Shown: in pieces, positions 1-12,371 of the stretch
Numbering within the stretch: the stretch's first letter is position 1
How the letters are laid out: every line of letters begins with the position of its first letter
DNA from: Sipunculus nudus
Lineage: Eukaryota > Annelida > Sipuncula > Golfingiida > Sipunculidae
Length of the DNA: 64,000 nt
Direction: 5' to 3'
NCBI GenBank assembly: GCA_026874595.1
Contig: CM049306.1
Span: 84,720,142 to 84,784,141 of the forward strand
Made by a program: the position numbers and the translations under genes
The notes under the pieces: generated by a model
Database searches by the model: none
What the model saw: the letters and a program-made list of their open reading frames with translations, nothing else
Told to the model about the DNA's origin: nothing

Positions 1-818
1 TCGGGACAACTTACATAAACTTGTTTTTCTTTTTGTGTGGGAAGAACTTTACAGAATACATAATATTTTATTAATATGCGCATTTTGTCTGTTGATCAAG
101 AATTGCAGCTGTCACCAATCATGTTTACGGTTGGTGTTTGCGTTTCAATATAATTAATAAGTTGTAGCAGACTCTCATTTATGTTAGGAAGAAGGGTAAA
201 AAACAGTCATCGACCAGGCCTAGCATCGATGGCCTGGAATGAATGGTATACCTTTCTTTAGGATACGTATAATTGACGAAATTACATTTTTCATCAGTAT
301 ATAAATCTGTCATCCTTACAAAATCGAATTAAAACTTTGGAATATATTATGCAGCAATTATGCTAGCTATTAATTAAATATATAAGTATATTGAAATATA
401 ATAAGAAATATAAATCGAAGCAAAACGGTTATAAGACATTGCTACGGTATTCTGTATTATGATATTTTGATATACAAATTCTAAATCCTTTGAGGACTAA
501 ACAGTATAAACTGAAATAATTACTGTATAATAGCAAATTAAGAGTATGGAGTTCTGGCAATGGTGTTTCGTGGCTTTGACAAAGCCATTTATGTATTTAA
601 AAATATAAATGTCTAAAATTTCGCTTAACTGGAACCAAGAAGCCTTATTTTTCAATAAATTGCAATTTGTTCGTTTTTCATCCGGCTCATGTAAACATTT
701 GCTTTATTGAATCATTTTATTTTATATTAGACAAACTTGTGCATAATGCCAATGCCAGGGTGTCAGTCCTGTACTACTAAGATAAAATTACAGCCCTGTA
801 GACAAAACTCGACCAGAA
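1..818. other. 5' flanking DNA, no gene seen
   Basis: AT-rich sequence without a long ORF, a strong splice-bounded ORF or a recognisable repeat. I see nothing specific in it. Confidence 0.6.
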
Positions 819-1001
819 GCGGATCCAGGGATGGGGTTATGGACCCTCCCCCTTTTTTCATCAGAAACAAAGTTTTTAAGGGCTTCAGACAAACTTTTGC
901 GGCCTGGACCCCCCCTTTTCAAGACCTTGGAACCTTTCTATTAGGGGTATCATTAGTCCTCCTCGGTTGGACCCCCCTTTTCCTATAATCCTAGATCAGC
1001 C
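819..1001. mobile_element. Short MITE-like element with GCGGATCCAGG ends
   Basis: The left end reads GCGGATCCAGG. The reverse complement of the right end reads GCTGATCTAGG, matching at 9 of 11 positions. The interior repeats GGACCCCCCTTTT-type runs. A second sequence starting GCGGATCCAG lies at 14622, so this looks like a dispersed family. It has no coding capacity, and I cannot assign a superfamily because the target duplication is unclear. Confidence 0.45.
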
Positions 1002-1150
1002 GGTGTCGACTGCATGCGATTTACGTTCAGTGTCTGTATACGTGCTTGTTTTCCCATACAGCCCTTATAGTAGAATTAACATTGCTAGTCCAGATCTCTT
1101 GTCAGATCTAATAATGCGCGCTATATTCATAGTTCAAAGAGATGTAGGAC

Positions 1151-1425
1151 AAGGGGTGTCAATATAGGGGGGATGGGGGGTATATATCCCCCCACTTTTT
1201 GGCAAGGGGGGATGGTCAATGTAATCATCCCCCCCACTTTTCAGTGAATAATTTTTATATATTTCAAATAAAATATATAAATAAATAGAATTATAGACTT
1301 TTTTCCATTTATAAGTTTTCTATGAAATATTAATAGATAAATGGTTTAGAATTAACATATACCTTATTTTTAAAACCTTATACATAAGATATATATATTC
1401 GATATGTCACACGGACAATAAAAGG

Positions 1426-1478
<53 letters not shown>

Positions 1479-1588
1479 ATAAACATGTCTGTTTTATCCC
1501 AATTTTGACTACCCCCACGCCTGTCATCCCCCCCCCCCCCCCACCACCACCATTGCGAGTCATACCAGGACATAAATTGACGCCACTG
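1151..1588 (+). mobile_element. hAT-like MITE, copy 1, with internal (TA)n
   Basis: The left end AAGGGGTGTCAAT and the right end ATTGACGCCACTG are imperfect inverted repeats. The flanks TGTAGGAC (1143-1150) and AGTAGGAC (1589-1596) agree at 7 of 8 bases, as expected for an 8-bp hAT target duplication. Inside are G/C runs next to both ends, an AT-rich body and a (TA)n tract at about 1430-1472. Three related copies lie at 4529, 11915 and 20881. No ORF of its own. Confidence 0.7.
1430..1472. repeat. (TA)n microsatellite inside MITE copy 1
   Basis: About 21 uninterrupted TA units, followed by GTGTGTATAAAC. It lies within the hAT-like MITE rather than in unique DNA. Confidence 0.95.
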
Positions 1589-1596
1589 AGTAGGAC

Positions 1597-2559
1597 ACAG
1601 CCTGTAATGACATGGGCCTTCATGACTACGATGTAAGAGTCTAAAGTTACTGTTTATAGCCAGAGACTGGTGATATATTTATTCTGGCCTATTTTCCATA
1701 TCCTATTATACCATATAGAGCTGTTCAGATAGTGGTAGTGAAAAGAAAAGAAACATGTCTAGGGGTCTGGTTACATTTAACTCTAGGACTTTGTGGGTGT
1801 ATATGTCATTAGTGCCGTGATGCAATGAAGGGTGGTTTGACGATTAAGACACAAGATCCGCTAGAACAGAGCCGGGAGAGAGCCTTGTGGTACTGAGAGG
1901 TACAAAGTCAAAACTGCAGCACGGAATGTCACCGAATACCCGTACGTGTCTGAAAATCTTTTGCACATGTAGAACAATGCACGTTACATGTCGGCAGCGT
2001 TGTCTTCAGATTGCTCAATGGGATGATATTATGATCAGCGATTTAGTTATATAAAAGATATGTAAGTATGATGAACAATTACTACTCCTATGAACGCAGT
2101 CCGTTGGGGTTAACTACATACTGTCTTTGTCATCTGTGTCTGGACTTACCAGTACTGCAGCTTTGAAATCAATCAGAAGTATCTGGTTTACGTCTGTACA
2201 CTTCAGCGGAAACTGCCTCGTTCTCGAACCCCGGGACCAGCCATTTTAACATTTCGCAGCGAGCTCTGGAAGAAGTAACTCTCTATTGTTTTACAATCCA
2301 AAAATAATCAGGAGTTCACCAGTCTTTGTTAAAGAAGATTTAACAAAAGCATTTTATGTACGGTACGATATACCGGAAGATATGTATTTATCAAAAATAC
2401 ATTTATGCAGTGTTGGTATGGATTATACTTAAACCATAACAAACACAACTGATCGTGACGGAGATTAAAATGGAAGAGACTGGAAACTGTATTTTTATTT
2501 AAAATATCAATAATTCTTATATTACTTATTGTTATTTGAGATCAGCTTCACCTTGAACA
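1597..2559. other. Upstream region, no gene seen
   Basis: Non-repetitive AT-rich sequence between MITE copy 1 and the CpG-rich block before exon 1a. No supported coding region or known repeat is visible. It may hold distal regulatory DNA, but nothing in the sequence demonstrates that. Confidence 0.5.
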
Positions 2560-2940
2560 AATAACGGCCGCGGACAAAGACGTACAGGTTCCGGAACGAA
2601 CGGCCCACACATTTTCGCGAGATGTATTGTGTTATAACGAGCGCAATAAGGCATTAGCTAGAGGTCATGATAATACGTATTACCCATGCCACGTCGCCTC
2701 CGCACGAAACGTATAATACTAGTATCAATACCATCTTCCTTCCAGTTGAACAATTTATGTGTGAATCGCTGCCGTCTGGGTTGTTCACTGACGGACACAT
2801 TACGTCAGCGCGTTGAGCTCCCCCTGTGTTACAATAGGATCGTTTGGTTGTGACAGCTTGCCGCATTTATAGCAAGTCGTGCGGTCTCTTCTGATTTGGG
2901 TTGAAGTGTACAGGTGTCGTGCAGGAAGCGAATACACACA
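2560..2940 (+). promoter_or_regulatory. CpG-rich putative promoter and 5' UTR of the main gene
   Basis: CpG dinucleotides are much denser here than in the surrounding AT-rich DNA. TTACGTCA at 2800-2807 matches the CRE/ATF-type site (reverse complement TGACGTAA). A weak TATA-like TTTATAG lies at 2866-2872, about 70 bases before the ATG at 2941. An in-frame TGA at 2902-2904 closes the upstream frame, so a start at 2941 is reasonable. The transcription start cannot be placed from sequence. The 5' UTR could also begin at an acceptor such as the AG at 2911-2912, but the pyrimidine tract there is poor. Confidence 0.45.
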
Positions 2941-3031
2941 ATGAAAGTGATCAAGCGAACAGCAATATATGTACCCGGTGACCTCGACGTGTCTCTAGAT
3001 GACCTTGACTGTGATGAATGGACGGAGTTGC
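2941..3031 (+). CDS. Main gene, exon 1a (first coding exon)
   Basis: ATG in the context CACAATGA (A at -3) opens 30 codons plus one base. It ends at a strong donor, C|GTGAGT (3032-3037). The single leftover C joins GC at the start of exon 2 to make CGC (Arg), so the phase closes. The peptide begins MKVIKRTAIYVPGDLDV and is acidic towards its end (DDLDCDEW). It has no signal peptide or membrane segment, which points to a cytosolic N-terminus. I do not recognise the family. Support comes from the Kozak-like context, the upstream in-frame stop, the consensus donor and the phase match to a large exon 35 kb away. The length is too short to be convincing alone, and a chance ORF remains possible. 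Confidence 0.6.
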
Positions 3032-3261
3032 GTGAGTACAGGCTTCCTCAGTCGTGTTCTTGTAAATGGCACTCGTTTCTTTAATCTTTCATGTCTCAAG
3101 ATCTTTGATGACTTTGATCTCTGACGCCCACCATGTTTCTTGACATTCAATCTACTGCTCTATGTCAAGAGAAAATGTTCTGATAATTTTCCCGACAAAG
3201 CGGTAATCTTAAGAGATCATTTTCCTAATTGAAAGACGTAGCATGGGCGTCCGCAAAAGGG

Positions 3262-3262
3262 C

Positions 3263-3320
<58 letters not shown>
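3262..3320. repeat. (TA)n microsatellite
   Basis: Nearly pure TA run with one TACATA interruption. It is followed by a stretch whose reverse strand contains AATAAA (about 3400), possibly the edge of an older element. Confidence 0.95.
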
Positions 3321-3324
<4 letters not shown>

Positions 3325-4528
3325 TCAGGGGTTGCCGTATCGCAGATTATCACTCACCAAACTCGCAGACAGATTCAAGGCAGCCGTAATAATGGACGTA
3401 CTTTATTCAGAATATTATAGCAGCACAGGTTTGCACCATGCATGCACCTAACGCCAAATTTAACTGAACAATAGACCACTGGAGAGATAACCTCTCGTTA
3501 CCATTCAACTATTCTACTTATTCTTTTTCGGGCATGAGGGAGAACCGGAACGAAACAGTGACTGTGTATATATAGTTATGTAATGGCAGGAGAGAGAGAG
3601 AGAGAAAGAGAGAGAGAGCATACCCTTAACCCTTACTTTACAAATTTATTTTACATTTCGGAGCTTGCTGAGCTTTCGTTGTTTTTCTTCTAAAAACGTT
3701 TAACATCCTTAAGAGAGCGTTTCAAAATTAATGGGAATATTTAGAACTGAAAATAAATATTTCATAAATATGCCTCGGAAAAGCCATATAAGGGAATTCT
3801 GGGTACGATTCTAGTACGCTTGAGTGAGCCTCTTTGCAGTAAAGGATGATAGGTTTCTTATGAACAAAAAAACATCAAAATAACCTATCAAAATGAAAGT
3901 TTTTAGAGTGATAAATACCCTGCATTAAAACACATATCGTTATGGTAGGGTGTAGTATTGTGTTGAATATTCTTTGGTCTTTGGGAATGAAGCGTCTCCG
4001 TCTATCTCCGCTACAGCAAAAGCCATAGGATCCTTCTTCGTTCAAATACTGGTGAAACAGTTTCTAATCATTTTTTTAATATTCCCGAAACCTTTGTAGT
4101 GCATGCATAGTTGGTGCGTATGTCGTAACCTATGCTGGTGAAATACGTTTCTTGTTACTAACCAACATTGCCAGGACTAACTAAAACAGATTTGTGTAAA
4201 CAAAAGCCAAAAAAAAATTGTCCAGACGGTTTGTCAATATAGATACTGATACAGTTTGGCGTTTCTGGAATCATAGTTGTGCTGACACCGCCCGATATAC
4301 AGTGCATGGTGTGTCGGAGGAAACATGACAGGTATGACAGTGTGAATGAATGGTGCGAGGAAGCAGAGAGGAAAAGTCAATTTCAACGATCACCTCCGGT
4401 CAGTGTTGACAAGGCCCGGGTGTTTGCTCCGACCAGACTCCCAACATTTACATTTAACAAACTCAATATTTGTAATCTTCCGCTGGGCTATAGGTATCAA
4501 GCAAGAGTTATATAAACTTTAAAATTCG
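3321..4528. other. Intron 1 stretch with a (GA)n tract
   Basis: Contains a (GA)n run at about 3590-3618, broken by one AAAG. No coding signal or recognised mobile element otherwise. Confidence 0.5.
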
Positions 4529-4785
4529 AAGGGGCGTCAAAACAACAGGGTTGGGTGGTGGGTATTTTTGGCAAGGTGGGGGGGGATAATTTATATAGTG
4601 GAAATAAAATATATAAATAATTAGAATGAGAGACCTTTGTTACATTTCTGGCTTTAATCTTACTGCTTGATCGTATTTTAAGTTGATTGTAATATATCAA
4701 ATATTAAGGTTCACACACACATACACACTATATAGGAAGAACAATGAGACATTTAAATTAAAAATAAGAAAAACTGACGCCACTG
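4529..4785 (+). mobile_element. hAT-like MITE, copy 2 (diverged)
   Basis: Left end AGGGGCGTCAA with a G-rich subterminal block. The right end CTGACGCCACTG matches the family terminus. The body shares an AAATATATAAATAATTAGAA-like segment with copies 1 and 3. It carries a short CA tract where the other copies carry (TA)n. Flanking 8-mers no longer match well, which suggests an older insertion. Confidence 0.55.
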
Positions 4786-5680
4786 TAAATGGCAAAGATG
4801 TGCAATGAAGGTGTTACCAAATACAGTGCATTGTAGTCAGTAAGACTATATATAATTCTGCATGTTTCTAATAAGCAAAGCTGTGACATATGACGTTAAT
4901 TTAGGGCACGTTTTCGATTAAGAAACCTTGACCCGGGCCTGGTATCTATAAATAATCCACAGAGCATTATCGGTAATGTATTGGAACAAAACGCGTGTAC
5001 ACTGATTACCTCAGCCTGGCTTTCATTAGGCAGGTTCCTGCTCAGCTCTCGTTTCAGTTACGGCAGCAGAAATCTGAGAATTCGGTCCGATGTCCTTCCC
5101 ATTGAATTCAGATACAGAGTCGGGTCTTAGACGCGATTGGCGGCCACTCAATCTCCCTTGTCCATTTACAAGTGGTTTACCAGATTACCAGGATTACCGG
5201 TTTCTGAAGACAATTAGTATTTGAAGGTTGAAAGGAAGCGGAAATAGAGCTCATCGTGTTTACCAAGTCGTGGTACGTTCTGAAACCTTTCTTGCACTGA
5301 ATGAGTTACAAAAGCAACAGTTGTAACTTGTAAGGTAAAATATAGATTTCATCCCTAAGGATTTCATATGCCCATGGAAGTATAACAGGTTCACGGGACT
5401 TTGTCCAATACGAAACTGCAGTATGGAATTTTCATTATGTCTAACTTGCCCCCTATCATTTCACATTCTATTTTCGTTGCTGATACTTCCATATTTCTGC
5501 CTCTGACGGGTTGATGTCTATGTTACTTCCCTTGTGGGAATACCGTATTAATCATAAAAGTATTATAACATAAAACAATGATAGACTATACATCACATTG
5601 ATCATCACATCATATTTATTGAAACCAGCTACTCGCCTACCTTTTCTACAGAAGATGCGTCTTACTCTATGGCACAGAGA

Positions 5681-5733
<53 letters not shown>

Positions 5734-7795
5734 GCAGGCAAATGTTATTTAATTTATACAATTGTCAAATACTTTGACCTCGTCATCTCCATTGAATTTG
5801 GCTTCATTTGTTATTGTAACAAAGAGCTCCAATTATTTACATTTTGCCAAAGCAGTTTTGAAATTGTTCGTGCCCGGTGCCCTGCTCAGGCCAGGTACAG
5901 AGGCAAACGGAGGTTGGTGGGTCAGTCAGTGCTTTATGAAGTCCGAGTTGTTTTGCTCAGCTAGGTGTATCAGTCGTTCATTGACGAATCCAGATTCTGA
6001 AGATCTAGTTTAGGACTGAGATTATTTGGTTATGATAATTTATGATCTCCGGGAATACTGTTAAAAAGACGATGTTTCCTTCAACTGTGATGTTACAAAA
6101 AGTTCTCCAGAAAAAAATATGAATAACGGCCAGGATTTTGGACATAACAATCTACCTGCATGCGCCCCAGTCACGTGACCTGAACATAGCAGGGCAAATT
6201 ACCCTTAAAGCCTGTCATGTAGGCGGTAGTATACGTAATATATATTCCTTGTGAAACTTATTCAAGTACTTCTTTTACCACTTGTTGTGTTTTTACGTTC
6301 GTTGTATGTTTAATATTTGCTTTATAATGCCGGGTACACGGGGCAGAGGACAGGCGTGTAATCAAGATCTGAACTTTAAAGCGACAATGATATACCACAG
6401 GTTGGCTGTAAACATGGTTTCCTGGTCGTTCTTCAGGCGGGTTGTGCTGGCAACACGGCTTGGAGACGCCCGCTTTACGTCTCTCATGTTGCTGAAGGTC
6501 CGTGTTTATCGTTAGATCTGAGATGTTTAAGAATGGTCTCAGACATAAAGCCCGTGATCATGAAAGATATAAGCAGCGGGTGAGACACAGGCCAGCAGGA
6601 GGAAGGTCACGGTGTCTTCTATTTATGACTCAAGTAGAGACTGACAAATATAATGTACTAGTCATAATGTCGTAATATCGCGTCGTCACTATGTTATTGG
6701 CCTTACTGACGTTAAGAAAATGTATTGTCTTTGAAGGAGATATATCTTATTTACGACTCAAGCAGAGACTGACAGGAATTATGTGTTTGTCATAATGTCG
6801 TTGTTATTATATTACTGACCCTATACTCACATCAGGGAAAGTAAATGTCGTTAGCGGAGATATCAGAGATAGGACTGACATTTTGCTATAACCAGTTGTA
6901 AATAACACGAGGAGTTTTCTTTTAAATGTCGTGATAATTTTGCATTATGTCCTTTATCCTGACTCAAATTTGTTAAATTGTTGTTGTGTAATAAATGATA
7001 ACCTCTAGAATTGATTGTTCATATGTTGGTATACAAGTGGTTGTTAATTGCCAATATATAAAACTGACAGCCATGAACGTCGCATTGTCTTAACGAAAAG
7101 GCTGTTCAGCAAAAGTGACCTTGCGACTCACAGGTGATGGCATGTCATACACAGACCAGAAAAGAAGAACAAATATATGGTTTTAAAATATATAATTTAT
7201 CTCATTATGTAATTGCTCCCACAAAAAAGTATGTAAGTTAACCCTCGCAAAATGAAATAATTTATCGTCAAATTCATTGGGCGAACCTGAACACAATTAT
7301 ATTCGTTTTCTTTTTCACCTTTCATGTGATTAGGCGTCTCAATCCATCTTACTTTTTCATTATTTTTGTTCATTCGGAGATACTGCATACAGTTCCGGTG
7401 TTTATAATATTAATGCGATATGTTTCACGTGCGACCGTCCAATGGTCAAAATCAGAACCTCTTATTATACGGTCCCATTTTCCGACACAAAGGCAGTCGC
7501 GGCGACCCGGTCCGGGGCACGAGAGATTGTACGCAATGACCATTTAATAATGCACCTGGTCATCTGCCTATAGCTGTATGAGTCCATAACTTCCCACCCT
7601 GGATAAAAATAATAAAAACCTACGTACGGTGACTTAGTGCAGCGGGTACGTGAACCCGACGTGACAAACTTCTGCTGATAAAATAAATTATTTGACGCCA
7701 CCGCATCCGATGTCCTCTTTATGTACAGGTTACCCGGTGCGAAGGTAACTTGGTTCAGAAATAACCCTAGAATTAATGAGTAGGCGATACCTGTC
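4786..7795. other. Intron 1 stretch, no gene seen
   Basis: Single-copy-looking AT-rich sequence apart from the (GA)n tract at 5671-5731. Short ORFs here show no recognisable domain, codon bias or splice framing. Confidence 0.5.
5671..5731. repeat. (GA)n microsatellite
   Basis: About 30 GA units with one GACA interruption, ending at GAGCTGCAGG. Confidence 0.95.
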
Positions 7796-7885
7796 TATAT
7801 AAGAACCCCAAAGGTATGTTTAACAGATGGTTCAAGCAGCTCCATGGAACCAGGTGTATGTTAGATTTAGACACACCAACCGGTG
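7796..7885 (+). promoter_or_regulatory. TATA box and leader of possible alternative first exon
   Basis: TATATAAG at 7796-7803 predicts transcription starting near 7826. The leader then contains short upstream ATGs (7844 with six codons, 7858 in another frame) before the ATG at 7886, whose context is GGTGATGA (G at -3). The upstream ORF from 7827 ends in TGA overlapping that ATG as TGATG. The arrangement is suggestive only. Confidence 0.3.
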
Positions 7886-7934
7886 ATGAAAAATATAAGC
7901 GGACCCAGCCTTCGAGACTTTACAAGTAAAGGAG
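7886..7934 (+). CDS. Main gene, candidate alternative first exon 1b
   Basis: ATG opens 16 codons (MKNISGPSLRDFTSKG) plus one G, followed immediately by a perfect donor GTAAGT (7935-7940). The exit phase is 1, the same as exon 1a, so G plus GC of exon 2 would give Gly and keep the 347-codon frame of exon 2. A TATA box lies about 85 bases upstream. The exon is very short, upstream ATGs compete with it, and a phase match alone has a one-in-three chance. It may be an alternative promoter of the main gene or a coincidence. Confidence 0.3.
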
Positions 7935-7940
7935 GTAAGT

Positions 7941-8984
7941 TATCTATAGTCCATTCAGCTAATCAGGTTGCGGGGCAACTTTGCAAATATCAGTTCTATT
8001 TGTTGATTTGTTATAATGTGCAGTTGTGCAAAACATGGAAGTTACCTTACTAAGAGAAACGATATTGGTGCCTTATAATAAACGTGAAAAAGACTTTCAT
8101 ATTAAACTTAGATTTGAGCTATGTATAAATAATTACTTAACGTTTGCTGGATCACAATCTCGGAAATAAAAAAGACTAATCTTTAGGAAAACATCCGTGA
8201 ATGCGTCCCATAAAAGAACGATGCGAACAAAGAACATGTAAAAATAAAATGTCAACATGAAGTGATTTCTTTAACTTGCAGTGCGCTAAATTTTCGAAGC
8301 AGACTTTATAGGAACTATTGTTAAATATATTTGTCCTTCGGTATAATTATGTACGAGTTACACAAGCTGTGGATCCGATGTTTCTGCTAAAACATGGAAT
8401 CTTTCTCTTCTCGTTTGAAGGTTTCCCTTCCACCAGATGTCGTTTCTACTCCACCATGACCTATTCCTGTTTAGCAGTGCGGGTCGGGCCTGTAGGAATA
8501 CTTGTGTCAACTGTCAAACTTAAAAATCAAAATTTGTAACATTTCAAAGAGAAACCTCATGTTTGCATATCACATGCGTATATATATGATACATATCGCT
8601 TATTCCGTGAAGTCCCTTGTCACTTATATATCCATGTTAATGTAATTTGCCTTGAAAAAATTCTTATCCAACATCTCATTCTTCTGGTGTTTCTAAAATT
8701 TTGAGTGCCATATATGGCAGAAATAGAACGCAAAATGACGAGACGAGGAGACATAGACATCTTTGAAATAGAGATTTAATCAATGACCTGCATGCAGGTT
8801 GACTCAGTAGGCGGCCGCTTTTTTATTGCCAAGATGCCAGAAAGTTCTAGAGATTATATTTCATATTTTTGCGTACGCTTTGCAGTTGACGTCATCTAGC
8901 TCTGTCGGTACACGGATGTTTGGTGAAATAAACCATTGGTAAAAATGTTAAATAGACGCCTAAAAACCGTACGTATCGCCGTCA
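7941..8984. other. Intron 1 stretch, no gene seen
   Basis: AT-rich, without recognisable repeats or supported ORFs. Confidence 0.5.
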
Positions 8985-9043
8985 TAGCATCCAGGCTTTG
9001 GTTACGCTTCTGCCCAAAGCGTAGCCACAGACTTGATAGTATG
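8985..9043. repeat. Imperfect hairpin (about 22-bp stem, 6-base loop)
   Basis: The left arm ending TTGGTTACGCTT pairs with the right arm starting AAGCGTAGCCA. About 17 of 22 positions pair around a CTGCCC loop. This symmetry explains why overlapping ORFs on both strands look alike here. It could be a transposon relic or a structured RNA, but neither is shown. Confidence 0.5.
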
Positions 9044-9379
9044 GAAACGGACAATAAAATCACTTCCACAGAGCTGTCCATGCTATTGGTTATAGGTGCG
9101 AGATTTTTTTGCATATTAAATATCTATATGCGATTGCAGGAAGAGACGCCTTTATTTGGCGAATTCGTACATTGTATACATGCTTCTGCGAATGATTTAC
9201 ACATACAAACAAAACAGCATCAAACAAACATACTGTCTGATGGTGAATATGGTTTAACAATTTTCATTATGTGTTCATTTATTCGGCCCATATTCACAGC
9301 CAAACACACCAACATGAAGGGATGACCGCATAACCTCCTGATGGGGAGAATGCACCATGGGGTTAATTATATTGTTATA

Positions 9380-9382
9380 TCT

Positions 9383-9431
<49 letters not shown>

Positions 9432-9453
9432 CTTTTCACTCTCTGACACTTTT

Positions 9454-9520
<67 letters not shown>
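9380..9520. repeat. Compound (CT)n and (TA)n microsatellite
   Basis: (CT)n at about 9380-9426 is followed, after roughly 30 bases, by a long pure (TA)n at about 9457-9520. ORFs through it are low-complexity artefacts. Confidence 0.95.
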
Positions 9521-9521
<1 letters not shown>

Positions 9522-11914
9522 AGTGATTATACCCCTATATGACATGGTAGCTGTGTGATGACACAAAGTGGTCTCGCTTATGGGTAAATAAATCTGAAAT
9601 GCGTATGATTAAAGACGAAACTTCCTTAGACACGACGTAATTACGTGAGCGACAACGGTCGGTCGCTGCCCTGCACTCGAGGTCCTGGAGTTGCCGCCTC
9701 CGCGGGCGAGGCGAAGTCAACCATCCGTTATTTCGTCTTGTTATCACTATCATTACTCACTAGTTGAGCATATCGGCAGCAGAGCGAACAGAATTTCTGA
9801 GTGGATGCAAGCTATCCTTTCAAAGAACAAGGCAAAATAACGACTTGGCCACGCAGGAACTGGCAGATAACTTGCTGGGTATCTAATTATTGTCGACGTA
9901 ATCCAAGACCGGTTTCATTACCTCAAGGAAAAGATATTGCTAACGGTTGATCTAATACAACGCTTGGTTAACAGCATTACCGTCCATCATCAATCTCTAA
10001 ATTACTCTCTAGATAAAGTGGCAAGGAATGGAGAATAACGGAGTTTTGAAGGTTTCAGAACGCCTGCTGGTGCCGCTAGAAGAATTGGACACACACGCAC
10101 GCACGTACACCATTTTGACAGAATGATAACTGAACTTTATAACCAAGGCATGATTAATACGCCATGATTTTTACTGAATACTGTCTCACATAGGATTTTA
10201 TCGCATTAGATTTTACGCTTTAAAAGAATTAAAACATTTTAAAGCATTATTGACAAGAACTGGCATGAGGATCAAAAGCTGGTTATGCTTAAGTCAATGA
10301 TCAAGAAAATGTAAGTTTTTAAGTGTGTAATTAACCTCTCCATGGTGACGACATCGCACTGCCCAAGGTGTTTCAGGCAGTAAATTGATACGATTTTATT
10401 CCAGATCTAAAGCTCACAATTTGTTTCGCGAAAGTCATAATTGCGATTTCAACTCGTTTAGGTAATAGCAAAATGCATGTATTAGAATGGTCATATATAA
10501 ATAAGGCAGTTCTCTTGTATTTAATTATGAAAAAAAGTACAATTGCATATTCACATTGAAAACGGGACGCTGACCTTACTAAATGCACATCAGCAAGTGC
10601 ACTGATAAAAGCTGATTCGATAATTCGTAAAACTATTACCTCTGAAACGGAAAGTTTTTGTTCTCGTCTGAAAAACAAATTGTGGATTAAATTCTACAGC
10701 GCAACAATGTGGAACGTGTATGCAAGCCTTTAAAAAAAGTAGCGGTATACCCATAATAGCGACATGCAATATGTGACATCCGAGTTTTCGTGTGTACACA
10801 AAATGGCAGCCGCCAGAAAGGGTTTCGAGAAACAGAGAGAAATATACCTGTTAGGAATCAATAAGGGCGTGGGGATGCGGCACGAGGACAGCGTCTAGGT
10901 AAGGACCAATCCATGAAGATAGACCATACCCAATTCCTCAGATTATAGTAGAACACAGGTTTAATTAAAAAAAAGTTATTTTTCGTTGCATCAAGTACAA
11001 TTTATTTTTTCCTGCATTTTAAGAACACGCAGAATATAAATGTGAACCCGGTGTCTTTTTCTCTTAAGGTGCTGTGCTGCAGTGTATTCAGTTACAAACG
11101 AACGGAGTAATATTATTGTCACTATATATCGCTGCATCGCGGCACGTCTGTGAACCCTATTTACAGGAGGAACTGTATCATATTACAAAATAACTCAGCA
11201 TAATGATACGATAAAATTATATACAGAACGGTACAATAATTGCTTACATATGTACATTAATTCCGGAGTGGCCTTATTTGTACATCATGCAGGATTGTGC
11301 CGCCTGCGTCACGTGGTGAATTATTACTTTGGTGCTAAGCAACCCGCGTGGTACCCTAACACTGACGCCCAGCAGACAATGCAGGAACATAGCAATATAA
11401 AAGCTGTCGCCTCTTCGGAGCACACTCTATCCTCTCGTCTGTGTAATATTATCTACCTGTTCAGATAGAGGTATTGACAACGAACGGCTAAACTAACCCC
11501 AGCGGGTCTACAGCACAGGTATAGGCACATTCTCACAAGTATGAAGTAATTAGTATCATAGAAACATTAGAAGGGCAATTTTTTCAGTGAAAACGGATGT
11601 AACATGTGAAACGTAAATACTTTTTACCGATAGATGGTATATGTATGTAGTATGTAGAGTGCGGTTCTCGTATGGCAAAAACAGGGGAAACGCTGATGTA
11701 TGGATCGGCTGCAGATGTCCCATCTGGCCATGATTATGTATGATTGTATATGTATGTATGTATGTACAATTTAGTTTTTTTTTCTGCGCGATTACTGGCG
11801 GTGGTTAAAAAATAAAATTAGTGTATTTATATTTATACTTCTGCATGGTGGTTCGGTATTTTGTTTTCTTTGTCGCTGGTTGTTTATTTGATTTGTTTGT
11901 TTTATGGTAATTTT
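9521..11914. other. Intron 1 stretch, no supported gene
   Basis: Mostly featureless. A short ATG ORF at 10803 (MAAARKGFEKQ...) ends at a stop that touches GTAAGG and is not a convincing exon. TATAAAAG at about 11397 is followed by a pyrimidine-rich CACTCTATCCTCTC, an isolated core-promoter-like motif with no associated gene. Confidence 0.45.
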
Positions 11915-12259
11915 CAGGGGCGTCAATATGGGGGAGGGGGTTTAAATACCCCAACCCCCCATTTTTTGGCAAGTGGGATGGTCAATGTAATCATCCCCCC
12001 CCCCCACTTTTCAGAGAATAATATTATAATATTGCAAATGAAATATATTAATAAATAGAATTGAAGACTTTGGATCCATTTACTAAAAAATTTTATATCT
12101 AAACCTGGCTTAGCATTCACAGCATAACTTATTTTCTAAAACATTATAAATATTTGAAATATGATTAAGTATATATATATGTATAACAATAATAATTATA
12201 TATATATATATAGTTGAATATGTCGTGAACTCACAGACGCTGAAATAGGTGTATATATA

Positions 12260-12319
<60 letters not shown>

Positions 12320-12365
12320 AAGTCATCCCCCTCCCCCCACCCTGGAAGAAAAATTGACGCCACTG
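11915..12365 (+). mobile_element. hAT-like MITE, copy 3, with internal (TA)n
   Basis: The ends CAGGGGCGTCAAT and ATTGACGCCACTG form a 13-bp inverted repeat with one mismatch. The flanks GTAATTTT (11907-11914) and GTAATTGT (12366-12373) match at 7 of 8 bases. The subterminal G/C runs and AT-rich body match copy 1. It contains two (TA)n tracts. It abuts the Helitron-like element that starts at about 12372, so one inserted at the edge of the other. Confidence 0.75.
12266..12317. repeat. (TA)n microsatellite inside MITE copy 3
   Basis: GTGTGTGTGT followed by about 22 TA units. It occupies the same relative position as the TA tract in MITE copy 1. Confidence 0.95.
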
Positions 12366-12371
12366 GTAATT

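Noticed and set aside
8936-9325. 129-codon plus-strand ORF
   Set aside because: It runs through a hairpin whose two arms give similar peptides on both strands; no domain seen.
10803-10897. Short ATG ORF in good context ending beside GTAAGG
   Set aside because: The stop codon precedes the donor, so it would be a complete 31-codon peptide with no supporting evidence.
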